64,000 bases of DNA from Streptomyces sp. NBC_00154 (GTDB lineage: Bacteria; Actinomycetota; Actinomycetes; Streptomycetales; Streptomycetaceae): the NCBI RefSeq assembly GCF_026342835.1, contig NZ_JAPEMI010000001.1, forward strand, positions 5,524,501-5,588,500, written 5' to 3'. This document shows, piece after piece, positions 52,494 through 60,985 of this stretch (position 1 is the stretch's first letter; each line of letters begins with the position of its first letter). The notes beneath the pieces were generated by a model. It was not told where the DNA came from. It did not search any database and saw nothing but the letters and a program-made list of their open reading frames with translations. The translations under genes were made by a program, and so were the position numbers.

Positions 52494-52885
52494 CGGCTCT
52501 CCCAGCCGAAGACGACCACCACCACCATGGAGACGGCGACGACGGCGACCGCAAGTCCGAGCAGCGCCGGGAAGCGGGAGACCGGCAGGTCCTCGCCGCG
52601 CCGCATCGCCCGCTCGCACCGCACCCAGTGGTTGACCGCCCGCAGCGCACACAGCACACCGGCCGCCAGCAGCGCGAGCGCCAGCCCCGTCCGGACCCCC
52701 CAGGCCAGCTCCGGCAGGAACTGGTCGACGGCGAAGCCGCCGCCGATGAGCGCCAGAGCCGTCCGGATCCAGGCGAGGAAGGTGCGCTCGTTGGCGAGCG
52801 AGAAGCGGTAGTCGGGGGTGTCGCCCTCGTCACGGATCCGCTCCGGCGCGAACCACAGCCTCAGACCTTGTACGAAGTCGTTCAC
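52490..52885 (-). CDS. DUF202/YidH-type membrane protein
   Basis: 131 residues. After an N-terminal amphipathic part (FVQGLRLWFAPERI) come FSLANERTFLAWIRTALALIGGG, a family signature, and three helices. It pairs with the next gene, which has the same domain; the two probably form a hetero-oligomer in the membrane. Function unknown. Confidence 0.85.
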   Translation of the reverse strand: MNDFVQGLRLWFAPERIRDEGDTPDYRFSLANERTFLAWIRTALALIGGGFAVDQFLPELAWGVRTGLALALLAAGVLCALRAVNHWVRCERAMRRGEDLPVSRFPALLGLAVAVVAVSMVVVVVFGWESR

Positions 52886-52894
52886 GTCCGAACC

Positions 52895-53437
52895 CTAACC
52901 AGCGCTCTGCCGGTCTCCTGCCGGGGCCCGGCCTGCCCGGTACTCCCGCAGCCGGCGATACGTCTCCAGGCCGTCCGGCACCCACTGCCAGTCGCCGAGC
53001 CGCTCCGTCAGCTCGTCATCGGTGAGGAAGGTGTGCCAGGCGACCTCCTCCACCTGCGGGTTCACCGGCAGCTCGCACCGTACCTGGTACACGTGCGACC
53101 ACCAGGTGTGCTCCGCGCTCTCGTAGAGGAACTTGAAGAGCGGCTCAGGGCGGGGGAGTCCCGTGACACCGAGTTCCTCCTCGGCCTCGCGCAGCGCCGC
53201 CTCGGCGTACGACTCGCCCGCGCCGACCACCCCGCCGACGAACATGTCGTAGTGCGAGGGAAAGACCAGCTTGGTCGGGGTCCTGCGGTGCACGAAGAGC
53301 CGGCCCTCGGCGTCCCTGGCCTCGATGAAGACACAGCGATGGCGCAGGCCCCGCACGGTCGCCTCACCGCGCGGGGCCTGACCGACGACCTCGTCGTTCT
53401 CGTCGACGATGTCCAGAATTTCGTCAGCAGCAGTCAT
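52895..53437 (-). CDS. Nudix hydrolase
   Basis: 180 residues from MTAADEILD; three codons of a longer frame are unlikely. The Nudix box GGVVGAGESYAEAALREAEEELGV (G-x5-E-x7-REUxEExGU) has all metal-binding Glu residues. The N-terminal DIVDENDEVVG and HRCVFIEARD resemble the isopentenyl-diphosphate isomerase-like subgroup. Substrate unknown. It lies 9 bases upstream of the DUF202 pair and is likely in the same transcript. Confidence 0.88.
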   Translation of the reverse strand: MTAADEILDIVDENDEVVGQAPRGEATVRGLRHRCVFIEARDAEGRLFVHRRTPTKLVFPSHYDMFVGGVVGAGESYAEAALREAEEELGVTGLPRPEPLFKFLYESAEHTWWSHVYQVRCELPVNPQVEEVAWHTFLTDDELTERLGDWQWVPDGLETYRRLREYRAGRAPAGDRQSAG

Positions 53438-53533
53438 GCAGCCCATCCAACCTCAGCTCCGGAACCGGGGATCACCGACCGGCACCGGGCGGGTTGGACG
53501 CATGAACCGCCCGCGCGCCCGGCGAGGCGCCCG

Positions 53534-54427
53534 TCAGTGCGGCTGCAGGCTGCGCTTCCGGCGGTGGTGGTCGTGACCCGTCGGCATCGCCGGATGCAGC
53601 CCCAGCAGCACGATCCCGACGACGATCGCCACCAGCCCGGCCGCCTGCCAGGCCAGCGCACCCGCATCGGTGCGCACCTGGTCGCCCAGGAAACCGATCC
53701 CGCAGGCGATCCCGGCCAGCGGCTGGGCGGCGGTCAGCGCGGGCAGCGACATCCGCAGCGGCGCCGTCTCGAACGCGCTCTGCACCAGGATCAGCCCCGT
53801 CACGCCCAGCACCACCACCGCGTACGGCTGCCAGCTCGTCACCAGTGCCGTCCACCCCGCGTCCGACAGCACCTCCCCGCTCATCCGGGTGAGTGCGTCC
53901 TGGAGGCCGTACAGCAGCCCGGCCGCCACCGCGAGCAGCGCCGGGGCCGCTCCGTGCTGCGAGCGTTTGGCGAAGGTGGTGAGCAGCAGGGCTATGCCCA
54001 CGACCACGCCGACCACCAGCCAGTGCCGCAGTGCGTTCGTGATCGTCTCGCCGCCCTGCGGCCGGCCCCCCAGCAGGAAGGCGGTGACACCGCCTGCCAG
54101 CAGCCAGAGTCCGGCCCAGCCCTGCCGGCCGAGCCGCTGGCCGGTGCGATGGCGCGACAGGGCCATGGCGAAGAGCAGATTGGTCGCCAGGAGAGGCTCG
54201 ACCACGGATACCTCGCCCTTGCCCAGGGCCAGCGCCCCCAGCGCCATGCCGCTGACCATCAGGCCGACCCCGGCCAGCCAGCTCCGCACCTGCATCAGGT
54301 CGAGCAGCAGCCGGGGGGAGAGATAATCCCTCCTCGGGGCGTGCCGGGCGGCGGCCTGCTGCAGGACAAAGCCGAATCCCAGACAGCAGGCGGCGCTCAC
54401 GGCGAGTACGAGCACCAGCACCGACAC
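53534..54427 (-). CDS. DMT-family permease
   Basis: 297 residues with about nine to ten helices and a His-rich end (GHDHHRRKRSLQPH). The two-repeat EamA-like layout has a short N-terminal half. Substrate unknown. A 210-base gap to the divergent flavoprotein gene contains both promoters, with a CTCGCCCCGA-type direct repeat at 54590-54625. Confidence 0.8.
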   Translation of the reverse strand: MSVLVLVLAVSAACCLGFGFVLQQAAARHAPRRDYLSPRLLLDLMQVRSWLAGVGLMVSGMALGALALGKGEVSVVEPLLATNLLFAMALSRHRTGQRLGRQGWAGLWLLAGGVTAFLLGGRPQGGETITNALRHWLVVGVVVGIALLLTTFAKRSQHGAAPALLAVAAGLLYGLQDALTRMSGEVLSDAGWTALVTSWQPYAVVVLGVTGLILVQSAFETAPLRMSLPALTAAQPLAGIACGIGFLGDQVRTDAGALAWQAAGLVAIVVGIVLLGLHPAMPTGHDHHRRKRSLQPH

Positions 54428-54637
54428 GCTTCTCTACCTCAAGTCCGGCCAGGAGAGGGTGATTTGTTTCGACGATAGCGCCTCCGGGGGGAGGATGCGG
54501 CCGGAGCGCGTCCGACCGGGCGGTTGACGCCGCAGCGGCCGGTGCCGAAGATCTGACGCACGAGTAACTTCCGGCGCTCCCTCGCGGACCCCGACTCGCC
54601 CCGCTCGCCCCGACTCGCCCCGACAAGGATGGAACCC

Positions 54638-56293
54638 ATGGCGTACGACGCTGATGTGATCGTGATCGGGGCAGGACTCGCGGGTCTTGTGGCCACCGCC
54701 GAGCTCGTCGACGCGGGCCGCACGGTGATCCTGCTCGACCAGGAGCCCGAGCAGTCGATCGGCGGCCAGGCGCACTGGTCCTTCGGCGGCCTCTTCCTCG
54801 TCGACTCGCCCGAGCAGCGCCGCATGCGGATCAAGGACAGCCGCGAACTGGCCCTCCAGGACTGGCTCGGTACGGCCGGCTTCGACCGCAAGGAGGACCA
54901 CTGGCCACGGAAGTGGGCCGAGGCGTACGTCGACTTCGCGGCCGGTGAGAAGCGGTCCTGGCTGCACGCCCAGGGACTGCGGATCTTCCCCGTGGTCGGC
55001 TGGGCCGAACGTGGCGGCTACGACGCGAACGGCCACGGCAACTCCGTACCCCGCTTCCACATCACCTGGGGCACCGGCCCCGGTGTCGTGGCCCCCTTCG
55101 AGCGCCGGGTCCGCGAGGGTGTCGCCAAGGGGCTCGTCCAGCTGAGGTTCCGCCACCGGGTCACCGGCCTCGGCCGCAGCGCGGGCGCGATCGACACCGT
55201 GACCGGTGAACTCCTCGAACCGAGCGGCGCCCAGCGCGGCACCGCGAGCAGCCGCGAGGCGACCGGCGCCTTCGAGCTGAAGGCCCAGGCGGTGATCGTC
55301 ACCTCCGGCGGCATCGGCGGCAACCACGACCTCGTGCGCAAGCAGTGGCCCGAACGGCTCGGCACCCCGCCCGCGAAGATGCTCTCCGGGGTTCCCGCCC
55401 ACGTCGACGGGCTGATGCTCGGCATCACCGAGGAGGCGGGCGCCCACCACATCAACCGCGACCGGATGTGGCACTACACCGAGGGCATCGAGAACTGGAA
55501 CCCGATCTGGGCCAAGCACGGCATCCGGATCCTGCCGGGACCGTCCTCGCTCTGGCTGGACGCCCGCGGCAAGCGGCTGCCGGTGCCGCTCTTCCCCGGC
55601 TTCGACACGCTCGGCACCCTCGAGCACATCATGAAGTCGGGCTACGACTACACCTGGTTCGTTCTCGACCAGAAGATCATCGGCAAGGAGTTCGCGCTCT
55701 CCGGCTCGGAGCAGAATCCCGACCTGACCGGCAAGTCGATCCGCGGTGTGATCGGCCGGGCGCGCGCGGACGTGCCGGGACCGGTGAAGGCGTTCATGGA
55801 CAACGGCGTGGACTTCGTCGTCGAGAAGGACCTCGAATCACTGGTCCGCGGCATGAACGCGCTCACCGACGAACCGCTGATCGACGCGGCGGAGCTGCGC
55901 CGCGAGATCACCGCGCGGGACCGCGAGACAGCCAACCCGTTCACCAAGGACCTCCAGATCACGGCGATCCGGGGCGCCCGCACGTACCTCGGCGACAAGC
56001 TGATCCGTACGGCGGCCCCGCACCGCATCCTGGACCCCGGGGCCGGTCCGCTGATCGCCGTACGACTCAACATCCTTACCCGGAAGTCGCTCGGCGGCCT
56101 GGAGACGGACCTGTCGTCACGGGTGCTCGGGGAGGACGGCACGCCCCTGCCCGGTGTGTACGCGGCGGGGGAGGCGGCAGGCTTCGGCGGCGGCGGGATG
56201 CACGGCTACCGCTCACTCGAAGGAACGTTCCTCGGTGGCTGCATCTTCTCCGGGCGGGCGGCGGGCCGGGCCGCGGCGGAGGCGGTCGGCTGA
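54638..56293 (+). CDS. FAD-dependent dehydrogenase, 3-ketosteroid-dehydrogenase-like
   Basis: 551 residues from MAYDADVIVIG; an ATG nine bases earlier lies inside the AAGGATGG ribosome site. The FAD dinucleotide site is VIGAGLAGLVATAELVDAG (residues ~8-26), and the C-terminal GVYAAGEAAGFGGGGMHGYRSLEGTFLGG closes the flavin pocket as in KstD/fumarate-reductase-type flavoproteins. It is annotated in many actinomycetes as an FAD-binding dehydrogenase; the substrate may be a ketosteroid or other 1,2-dehydrogenation target, but this is not certain. A terminator follows at 56304. Confidence 0.87.
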   Translation: MAYDADVIVIGAGLAGLVATAELVDAGRTVILLDQEPEQSIGGQAHWSFGGLFLVDSPEQRRMRIKDSRELALQDWLGTAGFDRKEDHWPRKWAEAYVDFAAGEKRSWLHAQGLRIFPVVGWAERGGYDANGHGNSVPRFHITWGTGPGVVAPFERRVREGVAKGLVQLRFRHRVTGLGRSAGAIDTVTGELLEPSGAQRGTASSREATGAFELKAQAVIVTSGGIGGNHDLVRKQWPERLGTPPAKMLSGVPAHVDGLMLGITEEAGAHHINRDRMWHYTEGIENWNPIWAKHGIRILPGPSSLWLDARGKRLPVPLFPGFDTLGTLEHIMKSGYDYTWFVLDQKIIGKEFALSGSEQNPDLTGKSIRGVIGRARADVPGPVKAFMDNGVDFVVEKDLESLVRGMNALTDEPLIDAAELRREITARDRETANPFTKDLQITAIRGARTYLGDKLIRTAAPHRILDPGAGPLIAVRLNILTRKSLGGLETDLSSRVLGEDGTPLPGVYAAGEAAGFGGGGMHGYRSLEGTFLGGCIFSGRAAGRAAAEAVG

Positions 56294-56303
56294 GGACTCC
56301 GAT

Positions 56304-56340
56304 CCGTGGGCCGTCCGGAGAGGTTCCGGCCGGCCCACGG
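56304..56340 (+). terminator. Terminator after the FAD dehydrogenase
   Basis: CCGTGGGCCG and CGGCCCACGG pair perfectly (10 bp) around a 17-base loop, 10 bases after the stop. Confidence 0.8.
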
Positions 56341-56378
56341 GGTCGCCGTTCTCGACGCCGGCGCGGCGATGGCTGAAA

Positions 56379-56427
56379 TGTCATGTGCATGTAAATTTCT
56401 CCGTCCTGGGGTCTACCCGCATAGACC
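56379..56427 (+). promoter_or_regulatory. Promoter-region elements before the small secreted-protein pseudogene
   Basis: TGTCATGTGCATGTAAA (56379-56395) resembles the element at 29184. It is followed by the palindrome GGTCTA-cccgca-TAGACC (56410-56427). Confidence 0.4.
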
Positions 56428-56562
56428 ACGGGCGCCATCCTGGTCGCGTACCTCGACCGGCGCCCCCTCGTATGAGGGTCGCGCGCCACGCGCCACCTTC
56501 CACGCACGGAACGAAGCCCCGCTCGCAGACCGGATCTCCCGCGTGACCGGAGAGGATGAGCA

Positions 56563-56802
56563 ATGAGGATCGTGACCAAGGCGCTGGTCGCCATGGCTTC
56601 CGCCGCCGTGCTGGCCATGGGGGCGCCCGCGCAGGCGGTGGTGCCGCCCGAGCACGCGGTGATCGTGTGTCAGAGCGCGAGCTTCTACGCCAACTACGAC
56701 TAGACCTTCACGGTGGAGAGCGAACAGAGTGGCTGGGTGTACGGGTTCGCCTACGGCGACATCAACCGTCACGGCTGGGTGCAGGACGGCTGGTTCTGCT
56801 GA
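56563..56802 (+). pseudogene. Small secreted (SH3-like) protein gene with an in-frame stop
   Basis: The ATG at 56563 has GGAGAGGA upstream and codes for a clear signal peptide (MRIVTKALVAMASAAVLAMG, cleavage near AQA) and a short mature start with one Cys. A TAG at 56701 interrupts it after 46 residues, and the same frame goes on with TFTVESEQSGWVYGFAYG and INRHGWVQDGWFC to a TGA at 56800. The tail looks like the end of the small bacterial SH3-like exported proteins common in Streptomyces. The stop, and the short distance between the two halves, suggest a nonsense mutation and possibly a deletion. A signal-peptide-only product of 46 residues would be made. Confidence 0.65.
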
Positions 56803-56862
56803 CCCACGGCACAGCGGCGCGCCAGGGCGCTGCGGAGTGTCTCGACGGCGGCTGGGCGGAGG

Positions 56863-57330
56863 TCAGTCCTGCGTACCGCGGGTCGGCCGGTCCTCCGCCC
56901 CGACCGGAACGAGCAGCTCGACGACCCGGAACCGTTCGGCGACGACCAGTGTCTCGTCGTCGACCGTGAACTCCGGGTCGCCGAGCGCCTCCCGCATCTC
57001 CTCGCCCTGCCAGAACCGCTCATGGCTCGCGCGCCATGCGGCCACCGAGGTGTCGCCCTCGCCCTCGTCGATCGCGTGCTGGAGATCGATGTCGCCGAGC
57101 CGCAGGATCCGTACCTCGGTCACCTCCACCACCGCGACCTCCCGGCCGGCCGAGTCGATCACCGCCGACCGCTCGCCCACCGGAGGCAGCTCCTCCTTCT
57201 CCGCCTCGTACTCCGCCAGCAGCCCCGTCGTCGACACCTTCGCGCCCGAGAGGACCGCCCTCACCAGCTGATCGCGCAGCGGCCCGGGAAAGGCGAGAAG
57301 GAAGGGCTTGAGAGGCTCACGGTTCGACAT
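56863..57330 (-). CDS. ASCH-domain protein
   Basis: 155 residues from MSNREPLKPF. The ASCH fold is suggested by the strands LRDQLVRAVLSGAKVSTTGLL, GERSAVIDSAGREVAVVEVTEVRIL and the H-E-R-F-W segment SHERFWQGEEM. ASCH domains bind RNA or modified nucleosides, and a role in translation or RNA turnover is possible. It is convergent with the broken small secreted-protein gene (60-base gap). Confidence 0.78.
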   Translation of the reverse strand: MSNREPLKPFLLAFPGPLRDQLVRAVLSGAKVSTTGLLAEYEAEKEELPPVGERSAVIDSAGREVAVVEVTEVRILRLGDIDLQHAIDEGEGDTSVAAWRASHERFWQGEEMREALGDPEFTVDDETLVVAERFRVVELLVPVGAEDRPTRGTQD

Positions 57331-57557
57331 GGCGCAAGTCTGGCATGCCCCGTCACGTAGGTGATGAGGGCTCATGAATGCCGGGTTCCGGCCAACTCTT
57401 CTGTAAATGAATGCAGTTGATCAAGGTCAACTCTTGACGCGGAGCCTTGCCTACCGCTTGGCTGTGCGCGATCAGTAATGCCCACGCACCACCGCTCCCA
57501 CCGCCGTCCTCTTCCAGCCCGTACCTGCGCGTACCCGTTTCGCAAAGGAAGCCAGCG

Positions 57558-58517
57558 GTGTCCCCGCCCCCGCCTCCCCTGGGCCGCTCCCGAAGACGGG
57601 GCGGACGCTCCGGCCACCCGTTCGACCCGGCGCTCGACGACACCGAACTCAGCGAGGTTCGAGGGCAGTTCACCCAAGGACGGTGGACCAGAGCCCGCTC
57701 GCTCCTGGTCGAGACCGGCAGCGACTGGGACCGCCGCAGCCATCGCGTCCTCGCCCTCGCCGAGACTCCGTCCGCCGCCGGCTGGGCCCGCGACTGGCTG
57801 CTCGCCGAACCCGACAGCGCCGACGCCGCCACCCTGCTGGCCTGCGCCACCGTGGTCCGCGCCCTGCACGGCAAGGACACGCCCGAGGCGGCCCGCGAGG
57901 CCTGTCTGCGCGCCGCGCGACTGGCCCCCGACGACCCCACGCCCTGGCTGGGACAGCTGATGCTGGCCCGTGTGCACGGCACGCAGGAGGAGGCCGGGAA
58001 GCTCTTCGACGCGGTACGCATCCGCCACCCCGACCACCACCACGCGCATCATCTGATGACGGCCCGGCTCGCCGAGAACCACCCCGACAGCGGCCAGGAC
58101 CCGCTGCACGAGGTCTACGACTTCGCCGCCTGGGCCGCCGAACAGGCCCCCGCCGATTCGCCGCTCGCCGTCCTCCCCGTCGTCGCGCACGCCGAGCGCT
58201 ACCGCGTCCTGGTCGCCGCGGGCAGCGAGTCCGACGACCCGGTGCGCTCCGGGCACTGGTCGGGGCGGCGGGCCCGGCAGGTGATGAAGGCCGCGTTCGA
58301 CTGGTGGCTGGAATGGGAGCGCGAGGACCACCCGCGCAACCGCGCCGACCTCAACTTCCTGGCCCACGCCAAGGTCTGCGAGGGCAGGCCGGCCGAGGCA
58401 GCCGCCCTCTTCCTCCGTATCGGGCCCCATGTGACGGCCGCCCCCTGGTCGTACTCGGGCCGGGACCCGTACCAGGCCTTCCTCACGGCGCGCGGTACCG
58501 CGCTCGGTACGCCTTGA
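57558..58517 (+). CDS. Uncharacterised TPR-like protein
   Basis: 319 residues from a GTG with AAAGGA eight bases upstream; the frame is open to 57447 but unsupported. The N-terminus is Pro- and Arg-rich (SPPPPPLGRSRRRGGRSG). The rest is all-helical in tetratricopeptide style (GQFTQGRWTRARSLLVETGS; ATVVRALHGKDTPEAAREACLRAARLAPDDPTPW). No catalytic motif is visible. I do not recognise a function. The 227 bases upstream show only the ribosome site. Confidence 0.72.
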   Translation: MSPPPPPLGRSRRRGGRSGHPFDPALDDTELSEVRGQFTQGRWTRARSLLVETGSDWDRRSHRVLALAETPSAAGWARDWLLAEPDSADAATLLACATVVRALHGKDTPEAAREACLRAARLAPDDPTPWLGQLMLARVHGTQEEAGKLFDAVRIRHPDHHHAHHLMTARLAENHPDSGQDPLHEVYDFAAWAAEQAPADSPLAVLPVVAHAERYRVLVAAGSESDDPVRSGHWSGRRARQVMKAAFDWWLEWEREDHPRNRADLNFLAHAKVCEGRPAEAAALFLRIGPHVTAAPWSYSGRDPYQAFLTARGTALGTP

Positions 58518-58521
58518 GGAG

Positions 58522-58566
58522 CCACCCGCCGCAGGTCCACCTGCCGCAGATCCACCCGCTGCTGTG
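58522..58566. repeat. Three tandem 15-bp repeats
   Basis: CCACCCGCCGCAGGT, CCACCTGCCGCAGAT and CCACCCGCTGCTGTG in tandem, just after the stop of the TPR-like gene and in a frame different from it. Confidence 0.7.
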
Positions 58567-58619
58567 CAACTCCCAGTGTTTCTCCCCTGATTCTCCTCAA
58601 CGAAGGGACCACCCCCGCC

Positions 58620-60182
58620 ATGTCGACGGGCAGTTCGAGAACGAGTGAGACCGGCGTGACCGGCGATACGGGCGGCATCAGCACCTACAAGGGTGAGGAG
58701 CGGGCCCTGCGTGCGGACCGGCTCGGCACCGCGGGGCTGCTGCTCTCGGTGCTCGCCGCAAGCGCTCCCCTGATGGTCGTCGCCGGGGTGATGCCCACCG
58801 TCTTCGGCGTGATGGGCATCGTGGGCCAGCCCCTGCTGTACGTCATCCTCGGCATCGTCCTGATGCTGTTCAGCGTCGGCTACGCGGAGATGAGCCGGCA
58901 CGTCCACAACGCCGGTGCCTTCTACGCGTACATCGCCCGTGGGCTCGGCCCGACCGCGGGCGCCGGGGCCTCGCTCGTCGCCCTCGTCGCGTACAGCGCC
59001 ATGCAGGTCGGCATCTACGGCATCCTCGGCTTCGAGGTCTCCGGGCTCTTCTCCACGTACCTGGAGATGGACGTTGCCTGGTGGATACCGGCTGTCGTCG
59101 CCGTACTGGTCGTCGGTGTCCTCGGCTGGCTGAAGATCGACCTCAACGCCAAGGTCCTCGGCGTGCTGCTGGTCGTCGAATGCGCCCTCGTCGTGATCTT
59201 CGACATCGCAGCCGTCTCCAAGCCGGGACCTGAGGGCCTTTCCATGCACGCCTTCAACCCCGACACCCTCACCGGCGCCGGACTCGGCACCGCGCTCTGC
59301 TTCTGCATCGCCGCGTTCGTCGGCTTCGAGCAGGCCCCGGTGTACGCGGAGGAGACCAGCCGCCCGCAGATCGTCGTCTCCCGGGTGATGTTCCTCGCCG
59401 TCGGCTACGCCGCGCTGTTCCTCGCGCTCAGCTCCTGGGCGCTGACCGTCGCCGCGGGCCCCGGGTTCATCGCGGACAGCTCCCTCAAGGAGGGTCCCGC
59501 GCTGCTGTTCGGTCTCACCGACGACCGGCTCGGCACGACCTTCACCGATGTACTGCACGTGCTCTTCGTCACCGGCATGTTCGCCGCGCTGCTCAGCTTC
59601 CACAACGTCGTCGCCCGCTACGCGTTCGCGATGGGACGCGAGAGCCTGCTGCCCGCCGCCTTCGGCCGTACCAACAAGTCCAGCGGCGCACCCGCCACCG
59701 GCTCGCTTCTCCAGACCGTCGTATCCCTGGTCATCGTGCTGGCCTTCGCGTTCACCGACGACAACCCGGTCGGTGACCCGACCGCCCCCGTGCTGCACCT
59801 GTTCACCTGGATGGGCAACGTCGGCGCGCTCGGCGTCATCCTGCTGATGGCCGCGGCGTCCTTCGCCGTGATCGCGTTCTTCGTGAAGCGCGGCGCGGGC
59901 CGGGCGCAGCTGCCGCGGCTGATCGCCTCCGGCCTGGCCGGGGTGGCGATGCTGGCGATCGCCGTCTTCACGGTCCGGGACTTCGACGTGCTGGTCGGCT
60001 CGGGCCCGGGCTCGGTGCTCAACTGGGTGCTGCCCGGCGTTGTCGTCGCCGCGCTCGTCATCGGCCTGGTGTACGGCGCGGTCCTGCGATCCGCGAAGCC
60101 GGAGGTGCACGCCAGGATCGGCCTGGGCAACGAGGCGTTCCAGTTGGAGAAGGCGGCCGAGAGCGGTTCGGTCCACCACTGA
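58620..60182 (+). CDS. APC-superfamily amino acid permease
   Basis: 520 residues with 12-13 hydrophobic segments. The APC signature region starts at RLGTAGLLLSVLAASAPLMVVAG, and GFEQAPVYAEETSRP is the loop conserved in the amino acid/polyamine/organocation group. It probably takes up an amino acid or amine. The start has AAGGGA upstream (58603-58609). The 77 bases to the molybdoenzyme gene hold its promoter. Confidence 0.88.
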   Translation: MSTGSSRTSETGVTGDTGGISTYKGEERALRADRLGTAGLLLSVLAASAPLMVVAGVMPTVFGVMGIVGQPLLYVILGIVLMLFSVGYAEMSRHVHNAGAFYAYIARGLGPTAGAGASLVALVAYSAMQVGIYGILGFEVSGLFSTYLEMDVAWWIPAVVAVLVVGVLGWLKIDLNAKVLGVLLVVECALVVIFDIAAVSKPGPEGLSMHAFNPDTLTGAGLGTALCFCIAAFVGFEQAPVYAEETSRPQIVVSRVMFLAVGYAALFLALSSWALTVAAGPGFIADSSLKEGPALLFGLTDDRLGTTFTDVLHVLFVTGMFAALLSFHNVVARYAFAMGRESLLPAAFGRTNKSSGAPATGSLLQTVVSLVIVLAFAFTDDNPVGDPTAPVLHLFTWMGNVGALGVILLMAAASFAVIAFFVKRGAGRAQLPRLIASGLAGVAMLAIAVFTVRDFDVLVGSGPGSVLNWVLPGVVVAALVIGLVYGAVLRSAKPEVHARIGLGNEAFQLEKAAESGSVHH

Positions 60183-60259
60183 GCCCGGTCGTCTTACCGA
60201 AGTGTGACGGACACCCGCAGCCCCTGGTGACGGGCGGCTGCGGGTGCTCGAATGGTCGG

Positions 60260-60985
60260 GTGAACAGTCGCCCTCCCGATGCCGAAGGCACACCCGTCGG
60301 CCGCCGCCTGGTCCTGACCATGCTCGGGGCCGGCGCCGCCGCAGTCGTGGCGGCGCCCGTCCTCCAGCGGGTGATGGAATCCGGGCTCGGCGCGGTCGCC
60401 GACAAGGACCCCACCGGCCTGACCGGGCTGCTGCCCAACGGCGGCGGCTTCCGCTACTACTCCGTCGCCTCGTCCGTACCGAGGAAGAGCGCCGCCGACT
60501 ACCGGCTGACGGTCGACGGCCTCGTCGACCGGCCCGCCACGTACACCCTGGACCGGCTCCGCGCCCTGCCACAGACCAGGCTGGTCCGCGACGTCCAGTG
60601 CGTCACCGGCTGGCGGGTCCCCGAGACCCCGTTCGAGGGCGTCCGGCTCTCCGCGCTGCTGGACGCGGCCGGGGTGCGGCCCGGAGCGAAGGCGATCCGT
60701 TTCACCTGCTTCGACGGTACGTACAGCGAGAGCCTCACCCTCGACCAGGCACGGCGCCCCGATGTGCTGGTCGCCCTGCGCATGCAGGACAAGCCGGTGG
60801 CCCACTCGCACGGCGGTCCGGTCCGCCTCTATGTCGCCCCGATGTACTTCTACAAGTCGGCGAAATGGCTCTCCGGGATCACCGTCACCGACTCCGTGAA
60901 GCCCGGCTACTGGGAGGAACTCGGATATGACGTCGATGCCTGGGTCGGGCGGTCCAACGGCCGCGACGACGACCCCACCGGCTGA
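60260..60985 (+). CDS. YedY/MsrP-like molybdopterin oxidoreductase
   Basis: 241 residues from a GTG. An N-terminal RR-containing signal or anchor (VGRRLVLTMLGAGAAAVVAAP) precedes a sulfite-oxidase-fold domain with the Cys ligand of molybdenum in RDVQCVTGWRVPETPF and the pterin loop HSHGGPVRLYVAPMYFYKSAKW. It is smaller than E. coli MsrP. It faces outside the membrane and probably reduces a sulfoxide or N-oxide with electrons from the cytochrome encoded next. The downstream gene overlaps it. Confidence 0.88.
   Translation: MNSRPPDAEGTPVGRRLVLTMLGAGAAAVVAAPVLQRVMESGLGAVADKDPTGLTGLLPNGGGFRYYSVASSVPRKSAADYRLTVDGLVDRPATYTLDRLRALPQTRLVRDVQCVTGWRVPETPFEGVRLSALLDAAGVRPGAKAIRFTCFDGTYSESLTLDQARRPDVLVALRMQDKPVAHSHGGPVRLYVAPMYFYKSAKWLSGITVTDSVKPGYWEELGYDVDAWVGRSNGRDDDPTG

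Noticed and set aside
56556..56969. Plus-strand frame of 137 codons overlapping the broken small secreted-protein gene
   Set aside because: It has no signal peptide or motif and continues into the antisense of the ASCH gene; the frame at 56563 has the ribosome site and signal peptide.
57372..60572. Minus-strand frame of 1,066 codons across the TPR-like, permease and molybdoenzyme genes
   Set aside because: It is antisense to three recognisable genes and has no domain or ribosome site; an effect of GC-rich codons.
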